From: Methylotenera sp.
GTDB taxonomy: Bacteria; Pseudomonadota; Gammaproteobacteria; Burkholderiales; Methylophilaceae
Direction of reading: 5' to 3'
Assembly (NCBI GenBank): GCA_005791685.1
Contig: SXVG01000125.1
Location: forward strand, 1 to 7,561
Length of the DNA stretch: 7,561 bases
The notes beneath the pieces were generated by a model. That model did no database searches, was not told where the DNA came from, and was given only the letters and a program-made list of their open reading frames with translations. Positions 1 to 6,363 of the stretch are shown one piece after another. A program made the position numbers and the translations under genes. Position 1 is the stretch's first letter, and the number at the start of each line of letters is the position of its first letter.

Positions 1-1190
1 GCGTGCGCGACATGTTTGAGCAAGCCAAAAAAAGCTCACCTTGCATCATTTTCATCGATGAAATTGACGCGGTAGGGCGTAGCCGCGGTTCAGGCACGGG
101 CGGTGGCAACGACGAACGTGAGCAAACCTTAAACCAATTGTTGGTAGAGATGGACGGCTTTGAAGGCAACTCCGGCGTGATCGTGATTGCCGCCACCAAC
201 CGTGCCGATGTCTTGGACAAAGCCTTGTTACGGCCAGGCCGCTTTGACCGCCAAGTCATGGTGTCTTTACCCGACATCAAAGGCCGTGAACAAATCTTGC
301 TGGTGCACATGCGCAAAGTGCCGATTGATGCGGACGTGAAAGCCGACATATTAGCACGCGGCACGCCCGGCTTCTCAGGTGCAGATTTGGCCAATTTGGT
401 CAATGAAGCGGCTTTATTTGCGGCACGGCGCAATAAACGCACGGTGGATATGCAAGATTTCGAAGACGCCAAAGATAAAATTTTCATGGGCCCGGAGCGT
501 AAATCCATGATCATGCGTGAAGAAGAGCGCCGCAACACGGCTTACCACGAGTCTGGCCATGCCGTGGTCGCCAAGTTGTTGCCTAAAGCCGATCCTGTGC
601 ACAAGGTCACCATCATGCCACGCGGCTGGGCCTTGGGCTTGACTTGGCAGTTGCCGGAATTTGATCGCATCAGCAACTACAAAGACAAAATGTTGGAAGA
701 AATCGCTATTCTATTCGGTGGTCGCATCGCCGAAGAACTGTTCATGCACCAAATGTCTACCGGCGCTTCCAATGATTTTGAGCGCGCTACCAAATTAGCC
801 CGCGACATGGTGACTCGCTACGGCATGTCGGATGCACTGGGCACCATGGTCTATGCTGGCAGCGAGCAAGATTCCTTTTTTGGTAGCATGAGTTCCAAAA
901 CCGTGTCCGAAGCCACCCAGCAAAAAGTTGATGCGGAAATACGCCGTATCTTAGACGAGCAGTATGCGTTGGCGCGTAAATTGTTGGAAGACAACCGCGA
1001 TAAAGTCGAAGCCATGACCGCCGCCTTGATGGAATACGAAACCATAGACGCCGATCAAATTAACGACATCATGGCCGGCATTGCCGTGCGCCCACCTAAG
1101 CCCACACAAAGCAAAGCCAACCCACCCAAAGACAGTGGCCCTACGGAATTAGGCGCTAATCCGGCACCGCAGCCTACGGCTAAAACCTAA
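1..1190 (+). CDS. ftsH: ATP-dependent zinc metalloprotease FtsH (3' part, N-terminus outside window)
   Basis: Membrane-anchored AAA+ protease that unfolds and degrades membrane and short-lived cytosolic proteins as a hexamer. The reading frame is already open at base 3 (VRDMFEQAKK), so that GTG is internal; about 235 N-terminal residues (membrane anchor and Walker A) lie upstream by comparison with E. coli FtsH. Numbering from base 3: Walker B IIFIDE at 15-20, second region of homology with arginine fingers at about 60-83 (ATNR...RPGRFDR), zinc-protease motif HESGH at 182-186, and third zinc ligand Asp258 in STGASND. All catalytic residues are present. The C-terminal tail after about residue 362 is rich in proline, as is usual for this poorly conserved end. 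PRGWALGLTWQLPE at 206-219 is the form I associate with betaproteobacteria. An intrinsic terminator follows 22 bases after the stop codon, so this gene probably ends its transcription unit. Identification is secure. Confidence 0.97.
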   Translation, partial: VRDMFEQAKKSSPCIIFIDEIDAVGRSRGSGTGGGNDEREQTLNQLLVEMDGFEGNSGVIVIAATNRADVLDKALLRPGRFDRQVMVSLPDIKGREQILLVHMRKVPIDADVKADILARGTPGFSGADLANLVNEAALFAARRNKRTVDMQDFEDAKDKIFMGPERKSMIMREEERRNTAYHESGHAVVAKLLPKADPVHKVTIMPRGWALGLTWQLPEFDRISNYKDKMLEEIAILFGGRIAEELFMHQMSTGASNDFERATKLARDMVTRYGMSDALGTMVYAGSEQDSFFGSMSSKTVSEATQQKVDAEIRRILDEQYALARKLLEDNRDKVEAMTAALMEYETIDADQINDIMAGIAVRPPKPTQSKANPPKDSGPTELGANPAPQPTAKT

Positions 1191-1212
1191 TGACAGCTGC
1201 TTAGGGCTGAGT

Positions 1213-1241
1213 AAAAAGGGCTAGGTAACTAGCCCTTTTTT
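1213..1241 (+). terminator. Rho-independent terminator of ftsH
   Basis: A perfect 12-bp stem (AAAAAGGGCTAG at 1213-1224, CTAGCCCTTTTT at 1229-1240) closes a GTAA loop of the stable GNRA class and ends in a run of six T. The A tract on the left arm means it could also work in the opposite direction. It separates ftsH from folP. Confidence 0.93.
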
Positions 1242-1303
1242 ATGGCGCAGTCCGACAAAACGTTGCCCATCAGCGCAATCGATTCATGCATGGCGATTTT
1301 AAG

Positions 1304-1309
1304 TATAAT
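1304..1309 (+). promoter_or_regulatory. Probable -10 element of the folP-glmM promoter
   Basis: A perfect TATAAT lies 7 bases before the folP ATG and downstream of the ftsH terminator, in the only gap where a folP promoter could sit. No good -35 hexamer is seen: GATTCA at 1281-1286 has the right 17-bp spacing but matches poorly. Transcription from this site would begin at or within a base or two of the ATG, implying a leaderless mRNA. Confidence 0.6.
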
Positions 1310-1316
1310 TCGTCTT

Positions 1317-2138
1317 ATGAACTTTCAATGTGGTAAGCATGCCTTGGTGCTCGATCGCCCGCACATCATGGGCATAGTCAATGTGACGCCGGATTCTTTT
1401 TCCGATGGTGGTCGTTACGCTAGGGTGGATCTGGCGCTGGCGCATGCCTTGCAACTCATTGCAGACGGCGCTGACATCTTGGACGTAGGCGGCGAATCTA
1501 CCCGTCCCGGGGCCGAACCGGTGAGCTTAGAAGAAGAACTTAATCGGGTAATTCCGCTTATCAGCGCTTTAGCCAAAGTGGTTAATGTGCCCATTTCCAT
1601 AGACACCTATAAACCCGAAGTGATGCGTCAGGCCATAGCCGCTGGGGCTGCCATGGTCAATGACGTGCAGGCCCTGCGCATGCCAGGGGCTTTGGAAGTG
1701 GTGGCCAACAGCGACGTGGGCGTGTGTTTGATGCACATGCAGGGCGAGCCTAAGACCATGCAAATCGCCCCCCATTACCATGACGTGGTCGCTGAGGTGC
1801 AGCAGTTCTTAAGCGAGCGGTTGAACGCCGTTACGGCGGCTGGCGTGGCTATGGATCGCATCGTGCTCGACCCAGGCTTTGGCTTTGGTAAAAGCCGTGC
1901 GCATAATATCGCCTTACTGAAAAATTTAACGCCATTGACGCAGTTAGGTGCGCCTTTGTTGGTCGGCCTGTCACGCAAATCGATATTGGCGGCCATGACC
2001 GGTGATGAGGCGGCACAACGGTTACCAGCGAGTATCGCCGCGGCGGTGATTTCAGTCATGAAAGGCGCTAAAATACTGCGTGTACACGATGTAAAAGCGA
2101 CGGCAGAAGCATTTAAGGTGTGGGCCGCCATACAATAA
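1317..2138 (+). CDS. folP: Dihydropteroate synthase FolP
   Basis: Cytosolic folate-pathway enzyme that condenses p-aminobenzoate with dihydropterin pyrophosphate to give dihydropteroate; the target of sulfonamides. The 273-residue product is of normal length and has every family motif: NVTPDSFSDGG at 22-32, DVGGESTRPGA at 56-66, IDTYK around Asp96, MHMQG at 139-143, DPGFGFGK at 185-192, GLSRKS at 217-222 and RVHDV at 255-259. The start at 1317 (MNFQCG) aligns residue for residue with the E. coli N-terminus up to the HVMGILNVTP block. The frame stays open back to an ATG at 1242, but that codon lies in the T tract of the ftsH terminator and would add 25 unrelated residues. An ATG at 1290 is also possible. 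None of these starts has a Shine-Dalgarno sequence; 1317 fits a leaderless transcript from the TATAAT at 1304. glmM follows after 15 bases, so the two are probably co-transcribed. Confidence 0.95.
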   Translation: MNFQCGKHALVLDRPHIMGIVNVTPDSFSDGGRYARVDLALAHALQLIADGADILDVGGESTRPGAEPVSLEEELNRVIPLISALAKVVNVPISIDTYKPEVMRQAIAAGAAMVNDVQALRMPGALEVVANSDVGVCLMHMQGEPKTMQIAPHYHDVVAEVQQFLSERLNAVTAAGVAMDRIVLDPGFGFGKSRAHNIALLKNLTPLTQLGAPLLVGLSRKSILAAMTGDEAAQRLPASIAAAVISVMKGAKILRVHDVKATAEAFKVWAAIQ

Positions 2139-2153
2139 CGGGAAAAATTAAGC

Positions 2154-3515
2154 ATGACAAAAAAATACTTTGGTACCGATGGCATACGCGGCAAGGTGGG
2201 CGAGTCGCCGATTACACCGGATTTTGTCATGCGCTTAGGCTATGCCGCCGGCAAGGTGCTGACCCGCGCCAGCAGTAATTTGGCTAAGGGCGCGCGGCCA
2301 GCGGTACTGATAGGCAAAGACACGCGCATTTCAGGCTACATGCTAGAAGCGGCCTTGGAGGCCGGTTTGTCGGCGGCTGGGGTGGACGTGTTGCTGACCG
2401 GTCCCATGCCCACGCCGGCGGTGGCGTATTTGACTCGGGCGCTGCGTGCGCAAGCCGGCATCGTCATCTCCGCCTCGCACAATCCGTATTACGACAACGG
2501 CATCAAGTTTTTCTCCAGCGCTGGGGCCAAATTAGGCGATGCCATAGAGCACGCCATAGAGGCGGAATTGGCTCAACCCATGCAAGTCATGGACTCAGCG
2601 CAACTGGGTAAAGCCAAGCGCATAGACGATGCGGCCGGTCATTATATCGAGTTTTGCAAAAGCACTTTTCCGTCAAACATGGATTTGCGCGGCTTAAAAA
2701 TCGTCTTGGACTGCGCGCACGGGGCCACCTATCAGGTCGCCCCCAGTGTCTTTCATGAATTGGGTGCGGAAGTCATCGCCATAGGCAACAAGCCAGACGG
2801 CTTGAATATCAATGAACAGGTCGGTTCTACCCATCCGCAAGCGTTACAACAAGCCGTGCTGGCTGAAAAAGCCGATTTAGGCATCGCCTTTGATGGCGAC
2901 GGCGATCGGGTGATGATGGTGGATGGGCGAGGGCGTTTATTAGACGGTGACCAGTTGCTCTACATTATTGCCCGTGGTTTGCATAAAAACGGCCAATTGC
3001 AGGGTGGCGTGGCCGGCACCCTGATGACCAATCTGGCGCTGGAGCATGCCTTGCAGAAACAGGCCATCCCGTTTGCCCGAGCCAAGGTGGGCGACCGTTA
3101 TGTGTTGGAACTGCTAACGGAAAAAGGCTGGCTGTTGGGTGGGGAAAATTCTGGGCACATATTAACCTTGGATAAACACTCCAGTGGCGATGCCATCATC
3201 GCCGCCTTGCAAGTCTTGCACGCTTTAATCTTAAGCGGCCAGTCACTCACGGACTTAGGTGCGGAGTTGCGCTTGTATCCGCAAGTATTAATCAACGTGG
3301 CGACCAAGAAAAAAATAGACTTAGACCAGCATGGCGCTATTCAAGCGGCCGTTAAAGCCGCTGAACAGGCCTTAGCCGGGTCGGGTCGGGTGCTGCTACG
3401 CGCATCGGGCACCGAAGCCAAGATACGGGTCATGGTAGAGGGGCAAGATGGCGGTTTGGTGCAACGGTTGGCCGAAGACATCGCGGCTGCGGTTAAGTTG
3501 GCCAGCGCGGTTTAA
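2154..3515 (+). CDS. glmM: Phosphoglucosamine mutase GlmM
   Basis: Converts glucosamine-6-phosphate to glucosamine-1-phosphate, a step toward UDP-GlcNAc for peptidoglycan and lipopolysaccharide, in the cytosol. The 453-residue product is slightly longer than E. coli GlmM (445) and complete. It begins with the typical KKYFGTDGIRG. The phosphorylatable serine is Ser108 in ISASHNPYYDNG, the magnesium loop is DGDGDR at 247-252, the sugar-binding loop GGENSG is at 329-334, and the C-terminal phosphate-binding loop RASGTEAKIRVMVEG is at 416-430. The ATG is 15 bases after the folP stop, with an ACGGGA-like weak ribosome site at about 2138-2143, which supports a folP-glmM operon. No strong terminator follows; a 4-bp hairpin with four T at 3518-3532 is the only candidate. 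Confidence 0.97.
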   Translation: MTKKYFGTDGIRGKVGESPITPDFVMRLGYAAGKVLTRASSNLAKGARPAVLIGKDTRISGYMLEAALEAGLSAAGVDVLLTGPMPTPAVAYLTRALRAQAGIVISASHNPYYDNGIKFFSSAGAKLGDAIEHAIEAELAQPMQVMDSAQLGKAKRIDDAAGHYIEFCKSTFPSNMDLRGLKIVLDCAHGATYQVAPSVFHELGAEVIAIGNKPDGLNINEQVGSTHPQALQQAVLAEKADLGIAFDGDGDRVMMVDGRGRLLDGDQLLYIIARGLHKNGQLQGGVAGTLMTNLALEHALQKQAIPFARAKVGDRYVLELLTEKGWLLGGENSGHILTLDKHSSGDAIIAALQVLHALILSGQSLTDLGAELRLYPQVLINVATKKKIDLDQHGAIQAAVKAAEQALAGSGRVLLRASGTEAKIRVMVEGQDGGLVQRLAEDIAAAVKLASAV

Positions 3516-3572
3516 CGACTTTGTAAGTTTTTATCTTAAAGCAAGTTCGCGCAAAGGTCTTAATAAAGCACT

Positions 3573-3612
3573 CTGTCATAAATTTTTCATATTAGTGTCA
3601 TCTTTCGTTCAC
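3573..3612 (+). promoter_or_regulatory. Tandem Pho box (four 11-bp-spaced half-sites) upstream of the PAP2 gene
   Basis: Four 7-mers start exactly 11 bases apart: CTGTCAT at 3573, TTTTCAT at 3584, GTGTCAT at 3595 and CGTTCAC at 3606, each separated by a 4-base, mostly A/T spacer. The E. coli PhoB box is two CTGTCA(T/C)-like 7-mers with a 4-base AT spacer, so this equals two adjoining boxes. The array ends 56 bases before the PAP2 ATG. Candidate -10 hexamers are CATGCT at 3623 (10-bp phoA-like spacing, poor match) and CATTAT at 3631 (better match, longer spacing). Activation by PhoB~P under low phosphate is the expected mode. Confidence 0.8.
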
Positions 3613-3668
3613 GCGGCGATGCCATGCTCGCATTATGTCTAAATCTAAAGTCATAAGCGAGGTGCCAC

Positions 3669-4205
3669 ATGCCTTATAAAATGCGTAGCTATCTAAGTCG
3701 CATGCATCGCATGGATAGCAGCCTTTGCATAGCGGTCAACCAGACCAGCCAAGTCCGATTAATACGCGATCTGTTCAGACTGGTCAGTCGCTTGGGTGAT
3801 GGCCTATTCTGGTACGGCCTCATGCTTTTGATTCTGCTGTTTGAAGGCGTAGCCGGTTTCATGCCGGTGTTGCACATGGCGCTGGCCGGTTTATTCGGCA
3901 CCTTGTTGTACAAATGGTTAAAAGGCAAAACCCTGCGCCCGCGTCCTTTTGAGGTGCATCAAGACATACTCTTGGCCGGTAAAGCGTTGGATAAATTCAG
4001 CTTCCCCTCTGGCCACACTTTGCACGCGCTGGTGTTTGGCTTGGTGGCGATTAATTACTACCCGGCCTTGTCCTTTATCGTGTTGCCTTTTGTTAGCTTG
4101 GTCGCTTTATCGCGCGTGGTATTGGGTTTGCATTACCCCAGTGATGTGTTGGCCGGTGCTTTAATTGGCAGCCTGATTGCGGCTTTGTCTTTTCTAGTGG
4201 TTTAG
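3669..4205 (+). CDS. PAP2-family membrane phosphatase (phosphatidic acid phosphatase type 2)
   Basis: Integral membrane phosphatase of 178 residues with the complete three-part PAP2 signature: K85-x6-R92-P93 (KGKTLRPRP), PSGH at 113-116, and S148-R149-x5-H155-x3-D159 (SRVVLGLHYPSD). These supply the nucleophile His155, the acid His116, and the phosphate-binding Lys/Arg residues. Hydrophobic stretches at about 46-66, 67-81, 117-130, 132-147 and 158-178 suggest five or so membrane segments, placing the active site at the membrane surface. The family hydrolyses phosphatidate, phosphatidylglycerol phosphate, undecaprenyl pyrophosphate or similar lipid phosphates; the exact substrate cannot be read from sequence. 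The start at 3669 has GAGG at 3659-3662 with 6-base spacing. Four Pho half-sites upstream suggest induction under phosphate limitation, which favours lipid phosphate recovery over the constitutive undecaprenyl role. The gene is convergent with the phospholipase-like gene at 6364-7203. Confidence 0.92.
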   Translation: MPYKMRSYLSRMHRMDSSLCIAVNQTSQVRLIRDLFRLVSRLGDGLFWYGLMLLILLFEGVAGFMPVLHMALAGLFGTLLYKWLKGKTLRPRPFEVHQDILLAGKALDKFSFPSGHTLHALVFGLVAINYYPALSFIVLPFVSLVALSRVVLGLHYPSDVLAGALIGSLIAALSFLVV

Positions 4206-4366
4206 CCCAGCAAGCTTTAAGGGCTGGTTCTTAAGCGCTTGTTAAGGGGCAATAGCGGGCCTAAGTTGCCTCCCCTTCCCCGCAATTAGTCCGTTTTTCG
4301 AAAACTGTGTTTTAAAATCGAAGCGTCAAAGAATGTGTCGCAATGCAACGAATGCACTGGATAAAA

Positions 4367-4423
4367 ATCCGCCAATAGATCCGCCAATAGATCCGCCAAT
4401 AGATCCGCCAATAGATCCGCCAA
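4367..4423. repeat. Tandem 12-bp repeat array (ATCCGCCAATAG) upstream of the Fic gene
   Basis: Four perfect copies of ATCCGCCAATAG begin at 4367, 4379, 4391 and 4403, followed by a partial fifth copy (ATCCGCCAA) at 4415. A sixth ATCCGCCAA stands alone at 4493-4501. The array sits 78-135 bases before the Fic start with an AT-rich promoter-like block in between. The arrangement looks like a multi-copy protein-binding site (iterated operator), possibly for the Fic protein's own C-terminal winged-helix region; that role is inferred. Confidence 0.9.
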
Positions 4424-4492
4424 ACAAGATAAAATAGTTTGGTAATCCATTGAAATATATAGTAAGATACAATTTATTTTTAATTAAATAAT

Positions 4493-4501
4493 ATCCGCCA
4501 A
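4493..4501. repeat. Orphan copy of the Fic-associated repeat abutting the start codon
   Basis: ATCCGCCAA, identical to the first nine bases of the upstream 12-bp unit, ends at the base immediately before the Fic ATG at 4502. It occupies the place where a ribosome-binding site would be, and no Shine-Dalgarno sequence is present. A protein or RNA contact here could block transcription or translation; this is inference from position. Confidence 0.7.
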
Positions 4502-5713
4502 ATGAATGCTAAAGTAATTCGCACACCTGCAGCAACCGACATCAGTCAAATGGAACCTATGCTTCCTCAAGCAAAGGAGTTGGAGGCACTGTTGTCGCTT
4601 GCTAGCGAATTGCGTGTAAAAGCCATCAAGCTAACGGCCAACCCGCTACCAGGACTGAGCAAGAGCCTCTCAATCATTTTGCGGGCCATGAACTCTTACT
4701 ACACCAACAAGATTGAGGGGCAACACACACTCCCTGCGGACATTGAATCCGCCCTCAACAATCAATACTCCAGCAATCAAGATACGGCTCGCAAACAACG
4801 TATCGCAAAGGCGCACTTACTTACCGAGGCATGGGGAGAAGGCTGCATTTCAGGGAAAAGCTGGCGAGACATTTATTCTGCCGACTTAATTCGCGATGTG
4901 CACCATCAACTCTATAGCCATATGGACGAAGCCGACCGCGTTGCTGAAAATAATGAACCCGTGAATGAAGGGCATTTCAGAACACAAAATGTGACTGTCG
5001 GCATACACATGCCCCCAGACGCACATCACTTGCCAGGTTTTATTCAACGGTGGATTCAAGCCTATAGCAGCTTGCCTGATGGCGACATGGCGCTCATAGG
5101 AATCGCATGCGCGCATCACCGGTTGGCATGGATACACCCTTTTAACGATGGGAATGGGCGCGTAACAAGGTTGCATAGCCACTTATTACTGCATGCAATG
5201 GGCTTGACCAATGGGCTATGGTCACCCATGAGGGGCTTAGCAAGAACACACCAACACTATTATGATCAACTACACAATGCAGACAACTTACGTCATGGCG
5301 ATTACGACGGTAGGGGCGCACTCACTGAGCAAGGACTTATTGCATGGGTTCGATACTTCTTGGGCATATGCATAGACCAGGTAAACTTTATGGAAAACAT
5401 GCTCAACCTTGCTGACTTTAAAGGTCGCCTGGAAACGTTGCTACTCGTTGAAGAAAAAAAAGGCGTCTCTGGCCTAAAATCCGAAGCGCTCATTCCATTG
5501 CATTACATCGCCATTACTGGCGCAATTGAGCGGGGTGAATTTAAAAAAATGACTGGCATGGCAGAGCGTTCTGCCGAGCGCCTTTTAAAAGCACTGCTTG
5601 ATTACCGGCTGCTCCTATCAGACACCCCTAAGGGAAAAGTGTCCATGGGGGTACCCTTGCACAGCTTACAGTTTTTATTTCCTAAACTATGGCCAGAAGC
5701 GGAGACAACCTGA
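4502..5713 (+). CDS. Fic family protein (AMP-transferase) with N-terminal inhibitory motif and C-terminal winged-helix-like region
   Basis: Fic enzymes transfer AMP (rarely other nucleotide parts) from a nucleotide to a hydroxyl side chain of a target protein. The 403-residue product has a perfect core, HPFNDGNGRVTR at 212-223, with catalytic His212 and the anion-binding loop. A flap segment lies at about 157-185. TNKIEG at 68-73 matches the (S/T)xxxE(G/N) inhibitory motif, whose glutamate blocks productive ATP binding; being on the N-terminal side of the core it makes this a class II, self-inhibited Fic protein needing no separate antitoxin. Residues about 330-395 (EFKKMTGMAERSAERLLKAL and following) look like a winged helix-turn-helix, so the protein may bind DNA. 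The ATG at 4502 has no Shine-Dalgarno sequence and directly follows a copy of the upstream repeat; the next in-frame ATG (Met17) would still keep the inhibitory helix. Stands alone; the target protein is unknown. Confidence 0.93.
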   Translation: MNAKVIRTPAATDISQMEPMLPQAKELEALLSLASELRVKAIKLTANPLPGLSKSLSIILRAMNSYYTNKIEGQHTLPADIESALNNQYSSNQDTARKQRIAKAHLLTEAWGEGCISGKSWRDIYSADLIRDVHHQLYSHMDEADRVAENNEPVNEGHFRTQNVTVGIHMPPDAHHLPGFIQRWIQAYSSLPDGDMALIGIACAHHRLAWIHPFNDGNGRVTRLHSHLLLHAMGLTNGLWSPMRGLARTHQHYYDQLHNADNLRHGDYDGRGALTEQGLIAWVRYFLGICIDQVNFMENMLNLADFKGRLETLLLVEEKKGVSGLKSEALIPLHYIAITGAIERGEFKKMTGMAERSAERLLKALLDYRLLLSDTPKGKVSMGVPLHSLQFLFPKLWPEAETT

Positions 5714-5817
5714 TGAGGTTAAGCTGAATAGTTGGGCTTATAGCAGGCCTATTCTGTTATCACTCATTTTATGAAAGGCTTATATGTAAGGGCTCAGCTA
5801 ATTTAAATCTAAAGCGG

Positions 5818-6087
5818 TTAACGGTAGACTTCGCGGCGGTTACCGATCTCGATAACTAACACACACATCTCGCCGTCTTGAATGTCACAAATAATACGCA
5901 TATCACCTACACGATAACGCCAATAGGCCCTAAGCTTTGGTCCGCTTAAGCCTTTACCTAACGTTCTTGGATCATCTATCGAAGCGACGCGCTCATCCAT
6001 ATAATCAAAAACGCGAAGTGCGATCGACGTATCAAGCTTTTTAAGCTGACGTAAAGCCGAGTCAGTATAATTAATGATCCAAACCAA
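5818..6087 (-). CDS. RelE/ParE-superfamily toxin (probable mRNA interferase)
   Basis: Small basic protein of 89 residues with the RelE-type layout: two N-terminal helices with a KK pair at 16-17, then a beta sheet with YRVGDMRIICDI at 58-69 and a C-terminal IGNRREVYR at 81-89. RelE toxins cleave mRNA in the ribosomal A site using lysine/arginine residues and a C-terminal tyrosine; Arg64, Arg84/Arg85 and Tyr88 are in positions consistent with that, and the ending is typical of active members. The start codon is TTG at 6087-6085 on the minus strand; no ATG or GTG gives a better N-terminus, and MVWIINYTD matches the usual family start. It overlaps the last 17 bases of the upstream antitoxin gene, indicating translational coupling. 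The antitoxin is RHH-like. Toxin activity is inferred from family. Confidence 0.9.
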   Translation of the reverse strand: MVWIINYTDSALRQLKKLDTSIALRVFDYMDERVASIDDPRTLGKGLSGPKLRAYWRYRVGDMRIICDIQDGEMCVLVIEIGNRREVYR

Positions 6088-6298
6088 GTTCTTTTCTCGC
6101 CTGTGCGCTGCTTACTATTTTTTCTTGACCTTTACGGATTCTCTCCATTGTTGCATCAGCCAAATAAAAGTCTTCCAGGTCATCAAGACCGCCTTCAATT
6201 AACTCGCGTAAATAGTAAGATTTAGCGCGCCCCGTTTGAGATGCTAATTGATCTAACCTATGTTCTATTTCAGGATCAAGTCTTATTGATACGGCCAT
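6071..6298 (-). CDS. RelB-type antitoxin with ribbon-helix-helix N-terminus
   Basis: Antitoxin of 75 residues. The N-terminus MAVSIRLDPEIEHRLDQLA is the strand and first helix of a ribbon-helix-helix DNA-binding fold, and SYYLRELIEGGLDD the second helix. The C-terminal half (about 40-75, ATMERIRKGQEKIVSSAQAR) should wrap the toxin and neutralise it. The frame is open upstream to 6436 but the true start is ATG at 6298: it has AGGAG (minus strand, complement of 6306-6310) with 7-base spacing, and the longer form would run into the phospholipase-like gene on the same strand. Stop overlaps the toxin start by 17 bases. Probably represses its own operon at the palindromic site at 6313-6350. Confidence 0.92.
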   Translation of the reverse strand: MAVSIRLDPEIEHRLDQLASQTGRAKSYYLRELIEGGLDDLEDFYLADATMERIRKGQEKIVSSAQARKELGLDH

Positions 6299-6312
6299 AT
6301 AGGAGCTCCTTT

Positions 6313-6350
6313 CTGTATTGATTGCGATAATTGTATCACAGTGAATACAG
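6313..6350 (-). promoter_or_regulatory. Promoter and probable autoregulatory operator of the toxin-antitoxin operon
   Basis: On the minus strand an extended -10 element, TGATACAAT (complement of 6330-6338), lies about 32 bases before the antitoxin ATG; no good -35 is seen. It is embedded in repeated TGTAT half-sites: TGTAT at 6314-6318 and 6332-6336 on the plus strand and inverted ATACA at 6345-6349. The last two form a near palindrome around CACAGTG, and CTGTATT/AATACAG (6313-6319, 6344-6350) forms a 7-bp inverted repeat. Short repeated half-sites over the -10 are typical of ribbon-helix-helix antitoxin operators. Confidence 0.6.
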
Positions 6351-6363
6351 TTATTACGTCTAC

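Larger units (their letters stand above)
4206..4501. other. Gene-free stretch between PAP2 and the Fic gene
   Basis: The first part (4206-4330) shows only short imperfect inverted repeats, such as CTTAA/TTAAG at 4230-4246, none followed by a T tract, so no clear terminator for PAP2 is seen. The second part carries the 12-bp repeat array at 4367-4423 and a strongly AT-rich block at 4424-4492. That block contains promoter-like hexamers (TTGAAA at 4450, TATAGT at 4458, TACAAT at 4468) but no pair with good 16-18 bp spacing. I see no RNA gene or credible protein-coding gene here. Confidence 0.6.

Noticed and set aside
1242..1316. In-frame upstream extension of folP starting at ATG 1242
   Set aside because: The ATG is in the T tract of the ftsH terminator, has no ribosome site, and the added 25 residues have no counterpart in FolP proteins, whose N-terminus aligns from 1317.
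3518..3532. ACTT/AAGT hairpin with four T after glmM
   Set aside because: A 4-bp AT-rich stem is too weak to call a terminator.
3448..3642. 64-residue open frame overlapping the end of glmM
   Set aside because: Most of it is a shadow of glmM and of the Pho-box region, with no recognisable protein features.
4367..4423. CRISPR array or replication iterons
   Set aside because: There are no unique spacers between the 12-bp units, no cas genes, and no replication initiator gene nearby.
4333..4437. 34-codon frame from ATG 4333 whose product contains PPID repeated four times
   Set aside because: The PPID repeats only reflect the 12-bp DNA repeat being a multiple of three; there is no ribosome site and the repeated core also occurs outside the frame at 4493.
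4218..5794. 8-bp direct repeat TAAGGGCT at 4218-4225 and 5787-5794 flanking the Fic gene
   Set aside because: An 8-bp match between two gaps of this size is readily due to chance, it does not bracket the toxin-antitoxin genes, and no inverted repeats or transposase accompany it.
5714..5817. Inverted repeats (AATAG/CTATT near 5727-5753; AGCTGA/TCAGCT at 5722-5727 and 5794-5799) between the convergent Fic and toxin genes
   Set aside because: Stems are short, interrupted or far apart and lack a T tract, so a bidirectional terminator cannot be supported.
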